Assembly (NCBI GenBank): GCA_019243635.1 | Contig: JAFAUB010000049.1 | Location: 93,797-157,796 of the forward strand | DNA: 64,000 bases | Source of the DNA: Pseudonocardiales bacterium | GTDB taxonomy: Bacteria; Actinomycetota; Actinomycetes; Mycobacteriales; Pseudonocardiaceae | Direction of reading: 5' to 3' | Shown here: piece by piece, positions 8,871 to 17,309 of the stretch | Position numbering within the stretch: the first letter of the stretch is position 1 | Layout: each line of letters opens with the position of its first letter | Program-made: the position numbers and the translations under genes | The notes under the pieces: generated by a model | What the model was told of the DNA's origin: nothing | Database searches by the model: none | What the model saw: the letters and a program-made list of their open reading frames with translations, nothing else

Positions 8871-8953
8871 ACCAGCACGCTACGAGCGGTATACCGGAGT
8901 CCGCCTCCCTCCGACGGAGGATTCTCAGGGTGAACAGGCCAGGGGAGGCGCCG

Positions 8954-9466
8954 ATGCAGCTCGTCGTGATGGGTGTGTCCGGTTCGGGCAAGAGCACCGT
9001 GGCGGCGCTGATCGCCGGCCGAACCGGCTGCGCACTGGCTGAGGGCGACGACTTCCACCCCGTGTCGAGTATCGCCAGGATGGCCGCCGGGTGCCCGCTC
9101 GATGACACGCTGCGGGCACCGTGGCTGGTGGCGATCGCGGGTTGGCTCACCGAGCGAGCCGCCCGTGGCGAGTGCGCTGTGGTCAGCTGCTCGGCGCTGA
9201 CCCGCGCCTACCGGGACATCCTGCGAGGCGCGGGTCCAGATGTCCGGATAGTGCACCTGGCGGGTCCTTATGAGCTGGTCGAGCAACGGTTGGCCGCCCG
9301 CTGCGGTCACTTCATGCCGCGAGAGCTGCTGGCGAGCCAGTACGCCACGCTCGAACCCCTGGCTCCCGACGAGCCCGGCCTCACCGTCGACCTGACGAAG
9401 ACCCCCGACCAGATCGCCGACGAGATCCTGCGAACCCTTCGCCGGCCATCCGGGCGTCACCGATAG
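8954..9466 (+). CDS. gntK: Gluconokinase
   Basis: ATG 8954 follows a strong AGGGGAGG site (8941-8948), so the longer upstream frame is rejected. The 170-residue product has the P-loop MGVSGSGKST at its N-terminus, the gluconate kinase motif EGDDFHP, LTRAYRDILR and a C-terminal lid region (RCGHFMPRELLASQYATLEPL). It phosphorylates gluconate to 6-phosphogluconate, feeding the pentose phosphate or Entner-Doudoroff routes. It is transcribed away from glpX. Confidence 0.9.
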   Translation: MQLVVMGVSGSGKSTVAALIAGRTGCALAEGDDFHPVSSIARMAAGCPLDDTLRAPWLVAIAGWLTERAARGECAVVSCSALTRAYRDILRGAGPDVRIVHLAGPYELVEQRLAARCGHFMPRELLASQYATLEPLAPDEPGLTVDLTKTPDQIADEILRTLRRPSGRHR

Positions 9467-9513
9467 GGAAGGGTTGGGGAACGCGCCGTAGGGGAAGATG
9501 TCGGCAGCGTCTG

Positions 9514-10275
9514 ATGCGAGGGGAGATCGTCGTGCAGCTTGTCCACGTCGTGGGCACCGGGTGCGTGCGGGGCGAAGAAACGTCGGGCGCGGTGCGCAGC
9601 GGCTCGCGCGCGGCGCTGCTGGTGCTGGCCAAGGCACCGGTGCCGGGAGAGGTGAAGACCCGGCTGTGCCCACCGGCCACCCCGGTCCAGGCCGCCCGGA
9701 TCGCCGCGGCGGCCTTTCTGGACACTCTGGACACGGTGCTGGCGGTGCCCGGCGTGACACCCGTGGTGGCGCTGACCGGCGATCTCGCCCGCGCGGTCGA
9801 CGCCGCCGCGCTGACCGAGCGGTTGCGGGCCGTCACGGTGCTGGCGCAGCGCGGAACGACGCTGGGCCGGCGGATCGCCGCCGCGTACGCCGACACCGCC
9901 GCGGTGGTCGGTCACCGGCCGGTGCTGCAGATCGGGATGGACACCCCGCAGGTCGATGCCACACTGCTCAGCCGGTGTCTCGATCTCCTCGACGGAGACG
10001 GCGTGGACGCCGCGCTCGGGTCGGCAACCGATGGTGGCTGGTGGGTTCTAGGCGTTCGACGGCCCGAGCTGGCCGACCTGATCGCTGATATCCCGACGTC
10101 ACGTCCGGACACCGGGGCGCGGACGATGGCCGCACTGCGGATCTCCGGCGCCCGGGTGGTCGAGCTGCCCGAGTTATCCGATGTGGACACCTGGGCGGAC
10201 GCCGCCGCGGTGGCCGCCGACGTGCCCGATGGCCGGTTCGCCGCCGCTCTGGCTGCGCTGAAGGGCCACCGGTGA
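9514..10275 (+). CDS. DUF2064 family glycosyltransferase-A-like protein
   Basis: The 253-residue protein carries the features of the DUF2064 group (nucleotidyltransferase/GT-A fold relatives): LLVLAKAPVPGEVKTRLCPP, the QRGTTLGRRIAAA segment, QIGMDTPQ and DGGWWVLG. Family members sit in actinobacterial clusters together with a methyltransferase and a molybdopterin oxidoreductase, exactly as here, but their reaction is not established. The first 25-30 residues look extra, so a later start is possible. It overlaps the next gene by four bases, indicating translational coupling. Confidence 0.8.
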   Translation: MRGEIVVQLVHVVGTGCVRGEETSGAVRSGSRAALLVLAKAPVPGEVKTRLCPPATPVQAARIAAAAFLDTLDTVLAVPGVTPVVALTGDLARAVDAAALTERLRAVTVLAQRGTTLGRRIAAAYADTAAVVGHRPVLQIGMDTPQVDATLLSRCLDLLDGDGVDAALGSATDGGWWVLGVRRPELADLIADIPTSRPDTGARTMAALRISGARVVELPELSDVDTWADAAAVAADVPDGRFAAALAALKGHR

Positions 10276-10910
10276 TCGTCGACCACACCGCGGTCTTCGA
10301 CCCGGTCCTGGCCGGCCGGCCCGCCCAGCTCGTGGGCGACGATGGACGGATACTGCCGGTGGCCCCTCGGCGCTGGCTGGCTCCCGCCGCCGATGAGGAC
10401 GGTTGGCTGTTGGACCGCTGCACCGGGCCGACGGTGGATCTGGGCTGTGGCCCAGGTCGGCTGGTGGCCGGGCTGGCTGGGCGAGGTGTCCCGGCGCTGG
10501 GCGTGGACTGCTCGCCGCTGGCGGTCCGGCAGTGTCACTCCCGCGGCGCCGCTGTGCTGCACCGCGACGTCTTCGCCACGCTGCCCGGTGAGGGGCGGTG
10601 GCACCACGTGCTGCTGGCTGACGGTAACATCGGTATCGGTGGGGACCCGGTGCGGCTGCTGCGCCGCTGCGCGGCCCTGCTCCGCTGCGGCGGCACCATG
10701 CTGGTCGAGGCCGAGCATCCCGGAGCGGGGCTGTGGCGGGGGGCCGCCAGGCTCCAGGAAGCCGCCGGGGCCGCCGGTCCCTGGTTTCCCTGGGCGGTCG
10801 CCGAGCTGCCGGCGCTCGCCGCGCTCGCCACCCTGGCCGGGCTGCGGACCGGGGAGCGCTACCATGCCGACCGCTGCTTTCTGGAGCTGCGCTACGTCAG
10901 CGGATGGTGA
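10272..10910 (+). CDS. Class I SAM-dependent methyltransferase
   Basis: A 212-residue protein with motif I VDLGCGPGRLVAGLAGRGVP at about residues 54-73, an acidic residue at the end of strand 2 (GVDCSPLAV), and the post-I stretch LADGNIGIGG. It starts with GTG overlapping the DUF2064 stop (GTGA), so the two are co-translated. Substrate unknown; the conserved neighbourhood suggests a small-molecule or envelope-linked pathway with the downstream oxidoreductase. Confidence 0.85.
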   Translation: MIVDHTAVFDPVLAGRPAQLVGDDGRILPVAPRRWLAPAADEDGWLLDRCTGPTVDLGCGPGRLVAGLAGRGVPALGVDCSPLAVRQCHSRGAAVLHRDVFATLPGEGRWHHVLLADGNIGIGGDPVRLLRRCAALLRCGGTMLVEAEHPGAGLWRGAARLQEAAGAAGPWFPWAVAELPALAALATLAGLRTGERYHADRCFLELRYVSGW

Positions 10911-10931
10911 GCCCCCGTTACCTGCGGGGGC
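10911..10931. terminator. Short GC-rich hairpin between methyltransferase and oxidoreductase genes
   Basis: GCCCCCG and CGGGGGC form a seven-base stem around a seven-base loop directly after the methyltransferase stop codon. There is no T-run, so it may attenuate rather than stop transcription into the next gene 16 bases on. Confidence 0.3.
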
Positions 10932-10946
10932 ATTAGCGTGGGAGCC

Positions 10947-12257
10947 ATGACCGTGCTGCCCCGGTGGGCTCGTCAAGTAGCGGAGAGTCCTCCGCCGGGT
11001 CCGTTCCGGGCTGGGTTCTGGCGTAGTCCGCTGCGCGGCCCGTGGTTTACTGCGGTGCTCAGCGTGGCTCTGCTGCCCGGCATCACGCTGATGTTCCTCA
11101 CCGGCCTGGCCTCCTATGCCGCCTACAACCCGAACCTGGCGCCCGGTAACGACACCACGCCGGACAAGGGGCTGCTCGGTTCCTGGCTGCCGGGCTGGCC
11201 GGCTGGTCCGTCCTGGCTGTACTGGGTGAACCAGGGCGTGCACGTGACGCTGGGCCTGGTGCTCATCCCGATCGTGCTGGCCAAGCTGTGGTCAGTGCTG
11301 CCCAAGCTGTTCGAGTGGCCGCCGGCCCGCTCGCTCACTCACCTCGTTGAGCGGGCCTCGCTGCTGCTGCTCGTCGGCGGCGCGGTGTTCGAGCTGGTCA
11401 CCGGTGTGATGAACATCCAGTACTACTACGCCTGGCCGTTCGGTTTCTACCAGGCGCACTACTACGGGGCGTGGGTGTTCATGGCCGCGTTCGTGGTGCA
11501 CGTGGCGTTCCGGCTGCCCCGGATGGTCACCGCGCTGCGGTCCCGCAGCCTGCGCCGCGAGCTGCGCACTCCGCTGTCGGCGACCACCCCGGAGCAGCCC
11601 GACCCCGATCACCTGGTGTCCCCCGACCCCGCGCCGGCCACCATCTCGCGGCGTGGCGCGCTGGGCATGGTCGTGGCCGGCGCGCTGGCGCTGCTCGGGC
11701 TCAGTGTGGGCCAGAGCATCGGCGGGGCGGCCCGGTCGACCGCGCTGCTGGCGCCGCGCGGGCAGGATCTGGGCGACGGACCGACGGACTTCCAGGTCAA
11801 CAAGACCGCCACCGAGGCGGGGATCGGTCCGGTGGGTGATGGCTGGCGGCTGGACCTGAGAGGCGCGGCGTCCAGATCGCTGTCCCGCGCCCAGCTGCTC
11901 GCCCTGCCGCAGCACACTGCCCGGCTGCCGATCGCCTGCGTGGAGGGCTGGTCCACCGGCGTGCAGACCTGGACCGGGGTCCGGCTGGCCGATCTCGCCG
12001 CCTTGGTGGGCGCCGCACCCGACACCAGTCTGTTCGTCGAGTCGCTGCAGCGCGGCGGCGGGTTCGGTTCGGCGACGCTGTCCGCCGGGCAGGTACGGGC
12101 GCCCGACGCCCTGCTCGCGCTGCGGGTCAACGGCGTGGACCTGACCGCTGACCACGGCTTCCCGGCCCGGGTGGTGGTGCCGGCGTTGCCCGGCGTGCAC
12201 AACACCAAATGGGTGTCCCGCATGACGTTCCAGCCGGCTGCGGGGTCGCAGCCGTGA
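10947..12257 (+). CDS. Membrane-anchored molybdopterin-dependent oxidoreductase (sulfite-oxidase fold)
   Basis: The N-terminal half has four or five membrane helices resembling a di-heme cytochrome b module, with histidines at helix ends (QGVHVTLGL, YQAHYYGAW, VVHVAFRL). A polar linker and a twin-arginine-like SRRGALGMV segment lead to a periplasmic-side domain of the oxidoreductase molybdopterin-binding family, with the likely cofactor cysteine in LPIACVEGWS and the C-terminal HNTKWVSRMTF signature. ATG 10947 with GGGAG just upstream is preferred over GTG 10938. It probably exchanges electrons between an outside substrate and the quinone pool. The next gene overlaps by four bases. Confidence 0.85.
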   Translation: MTVLPRWARQVAESPPPGPFRAGFWRSPLRGPWFTAVLSVALLPGITLMFLTGLASYAAYNPNLAPGNDTTPDKGLLGSWLPGWPAGPSWLYWVNQGVHVTLGLVLIPIVLAKLWSVLPKLFEWPPARSLTHLVERASLLLLVGGAVFELVTGVMNIQYYYAWPFGFYQAHYYGAWVFMAAFVVHVAFRLPRMVTALRSRSLRRELRTPLSATTPEQPDPDHLVSPDPAPATISRRGALGMVVAGALALLGLSVGQSIGGAARSTALLAPRGQDLGDGPTDFQVNKTATEAGIGPVGDGWRLDLRGAASRSLSRAQLLALPQHTARLPIACVEGWSTGVQTWTGVRLADLAALVGAAPDTSLFVESLQRGGGFGSATLSAGQVRAPDALLALRVNGVDLTADHGFPARVVVPALPGVHNTKWVSRMTFQPAAGSQP

Positions 12258-12742
12258 CCCGCCGCGCCGTGCCCGCCCGAGATCGAGCCCTACCGCTGGC
12301 GCTGCTGGCCGGCTTCGTCGTCGCCGGCTACGCCGGGATCCGGTTGCTGGCCGGCAACTCGGTCGGTATCGGCGCGTGGTTCGTCGGCAGCGCCGTCGTC
12401 CACGACCTGGTGCTCTTCCCGCTCTACGCGGGACTGGACGCCGCAGTGGTGATGCTGCTGCGCCGCCACCCGGCATGGGCCACGGTGGCCGGTGTGCGGT
12501 GGCTGAACTACCTGCGCGTGCCTTCGGTGGTCTCCGGGTTGTTGTTGTTGGTGTGGTCTCCGTTGATCCTGCGGGTGCCCGAGCCCGCCTACCATGCGGC
12601 GTCGGGTCTGTCGGCGCAGCCGTTCCTGGCCCGCTGGCTCGCCGTGACGGCGGTGCTCTTCGCGATCTCTGCGGCCACCCTGGCGGTGCGCGTGGCCATG
12701 ACCCACCACGGCGCGGCCCACCGCGGCAGGGGTGCGCGGTGA
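12254..12742 (+). CDS. Small polytopic membrane protein
   Basis: GTG 12254 overlaps the oxidoreductase stop (GTGA). The 162-residue product has four hydrophobic helices and little else; a VVHDLVLFPLYAG helix contains a buried His-Asp pair. It is coupled to the oxidoreductase gene and probably belongs to the same membrane complex or its assembly. The downstream response-regulator remnant begins in the same GTGA fashion, so this was once one operon through to the two-component system. Confidence 0.7.
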   Translation: MTRRAVPARDRALPLALLAGFVVAGYAGIRLLAGNSVGIGAWFVGSAVVHDLVLFPLYAGLDAAVVMLLRRHPAWATVAGVRWLNYLRVPSVVSGLLLLVWSPLILRVPEPAYHAASGLSAQPFLARWLAVTAVLFAISAATLAVRVAMTHHGAAHRGRGAR

Positions 12743-13436
12743 GGCGCGTCATGAGCGCGGCCGGTGCGGTGCTCGTCGTCGATGACGAGTGCTGGTGCGG
12801 GACGTGATCGGCCGTTACCTCAGCCAGGCCGGCCACCAGGTCACGGTCGCCGGGACGGTGCGGACGCGCTGCTCGCGGCCCAGGCCACCCCACCCGACCT
12901 GGTGGTCCTCGATCTCATGCTGCCCGGCCTGTCCGGGATGGAGGTGTGCCGGCTGTTGCGGGCCCGGTGCCGATCGTCATGCTCACCGCCCTGGGGGAGG
13001 AGGACCGCATTCTCGGTCTGGAGATGGGCTCGGACGACTACATCGCCAAGCTGTTCAGCCCCCGCGAACTCGTGCTGCGGGTCTCCTCGGTGCTGCGCCG
13101 GGCCCGGTCCCTTCGCCGGTCGGGGCATCGAGCAGGAGCTGACCTGGCAGCGGGAGGGCCGCGCCCGGGACCGCGCGGCCGAGTCGGCGCGGCGCGAACT
13201 GGTCGCCTGGGTCAGCCATGACGTGCGCACCCCGCCGGCCGGGATCCGCGCGATGACCGAGGCACTGGCCGACCGCGTGGTGGCCGATCCGGCCGAGGTC
13301 GCCCAGTACGCGCAGCGCATCGGGCGGCAGACGCAGTGGTTGAGCGGCATGGTCGCCGCCGGAGCCCGCGACGGGCAGGCCTGGTTCCGGGTCGACGACG
13401 CCTGCGGCGGCATTCCGCCTACCGGGGCAACACCGC
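12739..13436 (+). pseudogene. Fused remains of a response regulator and a sensor histidine kinase
   Basis: Several frames can be stitched into a receiver domain: VLVVDDE, then [20 protein letters not shown], then [28 protein letters not shown] (phospho-acceptor Asp in DLML), then [25 protein letters not shown]. The first two shifts, near 12789 and 12856, each look like loss of one G from a G-run. The DNA-binding domain is gone; the sequence passes straight into the dimerisation domain of a histidine kinase ([20 protein letters not shown], phospho-acceptor His in SHDVR), which ends without an intact ATPase domain. The start overlaps the preceding stop, so this was the regulatory end of the oxidoreductase operon. 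Confidence 0.85.
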
Positions 13437-13473
13437 CCGCACCCACGGCTCCTCCTCCCGCTCGCTCCCCCTG

Positions 13474-13555
13474 CCCCCTCCCCGCATTCAGCGGGCTCAG
13501 CGGGGTTACTCGGTGCTCCATAACCCCGCTGAGCCCGCTGAATGCGGGGAGGGGG
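13474..13555. repeat. Perfect 35-base inverted repeat
   Basis: Arms 13474-13508 and 13521-13555 are exact reverse complements with a 12-base loop. It sits between the converging two-component remnant and the minus-strand methyltransferase gene and abuts the latter's stop. It could act as a bidirectional terminator, but it is longer and more perfect than usual. Confidence 0.85.
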
Positions 13556-14413
13556 TCAGGGGAAGCACAGCACTTCGCCGTGGAGGGCGGCGAACCAGCC
13601 GTCGTCGTGTTCGGCCCATCGGCGCCAGGCGAGCGCGATGTGCTCGAGGTCGTCGCGGGTGGCGTGGTTGCGGTCCACGGCTTGCGCCGCGAGTGCGGAG
13701 CTGGTGACGCGGTCCGCCCACAGGCTGCCCCACCACGCGCGTTCCTCCGGCGTGGCGAAGCACCAGGTCGTCGCCGAACAGGTGATCTCGCTGAACCCGG
13801 CTGCCCGAGCCCAGGCCAGCAGGCGTCGTCCCGCGTCGGGCTCACCCCGGTTGTCGCGGGCGACCCGCCGGTACAGCTCCAGCCAGTGGTCCAGGCCGGC
13901 CTGCGGCGGGTACCACGCCATCGCCGCGCAGTCGACGTCCCTGGCGGCGACGACCCCACCTGGTCTGCATACCCGCCGCATCTCGCGCAGCGCCGCGACC
14001 GGCTCCGAAAGGTGCTGCAGAACCTGATGGGCATGGACGACGTCGAACGCGTCGTCTGAGTCGATCGACGGCTCGACCGTTGCGTCGATCGACGGTTCGA
14101 CCGTTGCGAGGTCGAGCTTGTACACGTCGGCTACCGCGAAGGAGACGTTGGACACGCCGTGGCGCCGCGCCTCGGCGCGGGCCTCCCCGAGCGGCGCGAG
14201 ATCGTTGTCGATACCCACCACGACGCCAGGTGCGACCCTCCGGGCGAGGTCGAGGGTGATGGTGCCCGGACCACAGCCGACGTCCAGCACCCGCAGGCCC
14301 GGCCGCAGGTACGGGACGAGGTATGCGGCGGAGTTGTCCACCGTCCGCCGGCGGTGCGACCGCAGCACGCTGTCGTGGTGGCCGTGAGTGTAGGTGTCTC
14401 GCTGGTCTGGCAC
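13556..14413 (-). CDS. Class I SAM-dependent methyltransferase (UbiE-like)
   Basis: The 285-residue protein has motif [17 protein letters not shown] near residues 42-57, an acidic strand-2 end ([10 protein letters not shown]), [10 protein letters not shown], and [19 protein letters not shown], a typical post-II region. The stretch at about residues 102-118 contains a tandem octapeptide repeat (ATVEPSID) caused by a 24-base duplication. C-terminal aromatics and [14 protein letters not shown] are typical of actinobacterial small-molecule methyltransferases of unknown substrate. Its neighbours do not indicate a pathway. Confidence 0.85.
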   Translation of the reverse strand: MPDQRDTYTHGHHDSVLRSHRRRTVDNSAAYLVPYLRPGLRVLDVGCGPGTITLDLARRVAPGVVVGIDNDLAPLGEARAEARRHGVSNVSFAVADVYKLDLATVEPSIDATVEPSIDSDDAFDVVHAHQVLQHLSEPVAALREMRRVCRPGGVVAARDVDCAAMAWYPPQAGLDHWLELYRRVARDNRGEPDAGRRLLAWARAAGFSEITCSATTWCFATPEERAWWGSLWADRVTSSALAAQAVDRNHATRDDLEHIALAWRRWAEHDDGWFAALHGEVLCFP

Positions 14414-14447
14414 GTGTCAAGCCTGCCAGGCGAGCGCCCGCCGCCCG

Positions 14448-15458
14448 CTAACTGCCGAGCCAGGTGTCGAGAATCGGGGTGCGCGGGATGGCGTGCCCGA
14501 TGTGGCCGAGGCCGACCATGTCCTCCAGGGTGCGCAGCACCCGGTAGTGGTCGACCGGCTCAGCGTAACGCCCTGGCCTGACCATCTGCCCGGTCATGAC
14601 GAGCGGGATCCGGTTGACCGCGGAGCTCCCCTCCGCCTCGTCCCAGGTGACCACCAGCAGGCTTCGGTGGGTGGCGGCCCAGCGCCGGTAGCCGTCAAGG
14701 TTGGCGCGCAGCCAGACGTCGCCGGCCGCGACGGGACAGTCATGCATGTCGTGGCAGAGGTTCGGGACGACGAACGACACCTGCGGCAGGGCGGCGTAGT
14801 CGGGCCCGAAGGCGGTGAACGGCTGGGAGAGCCGGCCCGGGAGGTTGGTGAAGTCGGGTACCGGGTTGTGCTTGCGGGCGTACTCGCCGCCGCTGCACAG
14901 GGGGTCGCCCGCAGCGGGCAGACCTTCGGCGTAGAGCGCGAACTCCAGGCGTGCGTCGAGCAGCTGGCGGCCCAGGTTGGGAGTGGCGAAGGAGTAGGGG
15001 CAGCCGTCGTCGGTCACCCCCTGGGTGTCCCCGGAGAACAGGGCCAGGTAGTTCGGCTGGCTGGGGTGGGTGATCGCCGAGGCCTCGGTGAACAGCGCCC
15101 CCTCGCTGATGAGCTGGTTGAGGTAAGGGGCGTCCGGGTTGCCCACCACCTGGTCGAGGCTGTGGTTCTCCATGACGACCACGACCACGTGGTCGGGCCG
15201 GGGCGGCCCGGCCACGCCGGAGGTGGGCAGCTGGGTAGGCACGACCACCGGACCGGGCGCTCCGCCGCAGCCGGCCGTGATCAGCCCGGCCGAGGTGGCC
15301 ACCGCGACAAGCGCGGTGGTCCACCAGCGGTGTCGGCGCCCGGGTCGCGACAGGGCGGTTCCGACGTCGTCCTCGCCGTGCGGCGGCTCGGCGGCACCGG
15401 CTGCGGCCGGACCGGCCGCCACGATGTCGCTCACGAACACGATGTCGCTCACGAGCAC
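14448..15458 (-). CDS. Secreted or lipid-anchored phosphoesterase (acid phosphatase family)
   Basis: The mature part matches the PF04185-type phosphoesterase family (relatives of phospholipase C and acid phosphatase): DHVVVVVMENHSLDQVVGN with the metal/nucleophile region, SQPNYLALFSGDTQG, a late VVTWDEAEGS motif and NRIPLVMTG. A hydrophobic segment ends in LITAGCGG, a lipobox-like site, so the enzyme is probably a lipoprotein acting outside the membrane. The frame continues upstream over the GH16 gene, which is implausible; GTG codons at 15458 or 15452 are better starts. Just after them the protein repeats VSDIV twice. Confidence 0.75.
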   Translation of the reverse strand: MLVSDIVFVSDIVAAGPAAAGAAEPPHGEDDVGTALSRPGRRHRWWTTALVAVATSAGLITAGCGGAPGPVVVPTQLPTSGVAGPPRPDHVVVVVMENHSLDQVVGNPDAPYLNQLISEGALFTEASAITHPSQPNYLALFSGDTQGVTDDGCPYSFATPNLGRQLLDARLEFALYAEGLPAAGDPLCSGGEYARKHNPVPDFTNLPGRLSQPFTAFGPDYAALPQVSFVVPNLCHDMHDCPVAAGDVWLRANLDGYRRWAATHRSLLVVTWDEAEGSSAVNRIPLVMTGQMVRPGRYAEPVDHYRVLRTLEDMVGLGHIGHAIPRTPILDTWLGS

Positions 15459-15582
15459 ATGGTCGCGGATCTGCCGCGCACGCCGGCGGCGGGGGCGGTG
15501 CCGGTCGGAAAGCCTGGGACACGTGCTCAACCCGGACGTCCAGCTCGACGAGACGGGTCCCGCGACCCACCCGCCCCGCTGG

Positions 15583-16413
15583 TCACGGTCGGGTGGGCGT
15601 TGCCGTTCCCGACGGCGCATAGACCCGGACGTAGTCGACCACCATGTGTTGCGGGAACCGCGTCGCGTCGTTGGGGGGGCCTGGGAAGTCACCACCCACC
15701 GCGACGTTCAGCAGGATGGAGAAAGGGTGGTCGAAAACCCATCCCCGGTTGCCGTCCGCTCGGTTCCGCGTCTGGTAGATGTGCCCGTCCACCGAGAAGC
15801 TCACCGAGGTCGGGGACCAGTCGACCGCGAACACGTGGAAGTCCTCAGCGAGAGTTCGCGGCCCAGGCAGAGTGTAGCTGCCCGACGCGTAGTAGCCGGG
15901 GCCATGGAGGGAACCGCGGACCGTCCGCGGCTGCTGGCCGAGATTCTCCATGATGTCGATCTCTCCGCATTCGGGATACCCGACATCGTTGATGTCGTCA
16001 CCGAGTAGCCAGAAAGCCGGCCAGACGCCCGCGCCCTCAGGGAGCTTGGTTCGTGCCTCGAACCGGCCGTACTCCTGGCTGAACCTCTGGTAGGTGGTCA
16101 ACCGCGCCGACGTGAAGCGGCAGGCCCCGTACCAGCAGGAGCGGCTCGGGTCGGCACGTCGCACTGTGATCACGAGGTGGCCGTCGCCGTCGAGGACGGC
16201 GTTGTCGGCGTTGTCGGTGTAGTACTCCAGCTCGTTGTTGCCCCACCCCGTGCCTCCGGTCTCGTGGCGCCACCTGCTCTGGTCGGGGGACGCGCCGGCA
16301 GGCCCAGTGAACTCATCGGACCACGTCAGCGCAGGGGTTGAGGGAGCACAGTCCGCCGGGAGTAACCCGAGGGCCATCGCGAAGGCCACGAGGAGGAGTC
16401 GGCCTCGGCGCAT
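15583..16413 (-). CDS. Secreted GH16 endo-beta-glucanase
   Basis: The catalytic motif GEIDIMENLG carries the two GH16 glutamates (E-I-D-I-M-E). Other landmarks are WSDEFTGPAG at the mature N-terminus, the NNELEYYTD segment, WPAFWLLG, FHVFAVDWSP and PQHMVVDYVRVY near the end. An N-terminal signal peptide (RRGRLLLVAFAMALGLLPADC) is visible. ATG 16413, with GAGGAGG eleven bases upstream, is preferred over the longer frame. Family members hydrolyse beta-1,3- or beta-1,3/1,4-glucans; the substrate cannot be told here. Confidence 0.88.
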   Translation of the reverse strand: MRRGRLLLVAFAMALGLLPADCAPSTPALTWSDEFTGPAGASPDQSRWRHETGGTGWGNNELEYYTDNADNAVLDGDGHLVITVRRADPSRSCWYGACRFTSARLTTYQRFSQEYGRFEARTKLPEGAGVWPAFWLLGDDINDVGYPECGEIDIMENLGQQPRTVRGSLHGPGYYASGSYTLPGPRTLAEDFHVFAVDWSPTSVSFSVDGHIYQTRNRADGNRGWVFDHPFSILLNVAVGGDFPGPPNDATRFPQHMVVDYVRVYAPSGTATPTRP

Positions 16414-16513
16414 CCGCACGTGCACCTCCTCATGATGGGCGTGGAGAACCACGGTGACATCAAGCAGCACCCGGCGCGGGGTGGTCCGCCATCTCGGGGG
16501 CGACGGCGGTGCT

Positions 16514-16951
16514 TCAGCCCGGGAGCAGCGCGAAGCCCTCTTTCGCTGCCGCCGTACGGAGCGTGCCCTCGAAGGCCGCTACCGTGCGGCAGTCCGGTAT
16601 GGCGTCTGCGGCGGCTTTCGCGCTGGCGAGCTGGATCGCGTCGTAGGCTCGCAGGCCGTGCACCCCGGTCAGTGCGGCGGCGGCGTCGAGCACGGTTGTG
16701 GTCGCGGCGACCACGCCGAAGCGAGGCTGTTCCCGCGCGGAACCGTGGTAGTCGGCCTCGAAGGCGGCGACGAGGACGGCGGCGTCTGCCGGCTCGAGCT
16801 CACCCATCCGATGCTTGCGCCAGATCGCGGCCGGTACCTCCGCCCTGGCCAACGCCGACACGACGAGACTGCCCAGCCCGCGTACCACCTGGTGGTCCTG
16901 CTCGTCGGAGTAGAGCTTCACGAGAGCGGAGGAGTCGGCGAAAACCATCAC
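16514..16951 (-). CDS. vapC: PIN-domain toxin, VapC type
   Basis: 145 residues with the PIN acidic residues at expected places: VFADSSALVKLY at the N-terminus, an E in RAEVPAAIW, and D in GLRAYDAIQLASA. VapC toxins are Mg-dependent ribonucleases that attack specific RNAs. The start overlaps the stop of the upstream antitoxin gene by four bases (ATGA), the classic order antitoxin then toxin. Confidence 0.9.
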   Translation of the reverse strand: MMVFADSSALVKLYSDEQDHQVVRGLGSLVVSALARAEVPAAIWRKHRMGELEPADAAVLVAAFEADYHGSAREQPRFGVVAATTTVLDAAAALTGVHGLRAYDAIQLASAKAAADAIPDCRTVAAFEGTLRTAAAKEGFALLPG

Positions 16952-17244
16952 TCGCGGCCGTCGCGGACCAGGTCCGCGAGCTGGTGGCCCCGGCCGGCGC
17001 GATGTCGCGCACCGGCCAGGTCCTCCTCGTCCGGTCTGGGCCGGGGCGGGCCGACCGGCGCAAGCAGGCCTGCGGCGGCCAGCCGTTCACGGACCCGGAG
17101 TGACTCGTCGTCGGTGAGCTCCGGGTCGGTGGCGGCATCGAGCACCCGAGTCACGAACTCGTTGATGCTGCTGCCGCGCTGATGGGCGGCGCGGCGCACC
17201 CGGTCGAGGAGCTCCTCCGGAGCACGCCAGCTCACCTGCGCCAT
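16948..17244 (-). CDS. vapB: Ribbon-helix-helix antitoxin, VapB type
   Basis: 98 residues. The N-terminal 45 fit an RHH/Arc-like fold (VSWRAPEELLDRVRRAAHQRG, then SSINEFVTRVLDAA). The C-terminus is charged and would wrap the toxin. Coupled to the PIN toxin by ATGA overlap. It probably autoregulates the promoter in the short gap before the acyltransferase gene. Confidence 0.88.
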   Translation of the reverse strand: MAQVSWRAPEELLDRVRRAAHQRGSSINEFVTRVLDAATDPELTDDESLRVRERLAAAGLLAPVGPPRPRPDEEDLAGARHRAGRGHQLADLVRDGRE

Positions 17245-17309
17245 GCCTGCATGCTAGCAGGCATGGCGCCACCAGGCCATCCGCCGGACTGCGCCGGTAG
17301 CGTGAGCCG

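Noticed and set aside
15459..15695. Longer phosphoesterase start at 15695
   Set aside because: It would overlap the GH16 gene by over 100 bases and adds Arg-rich residues before the signal sequence.
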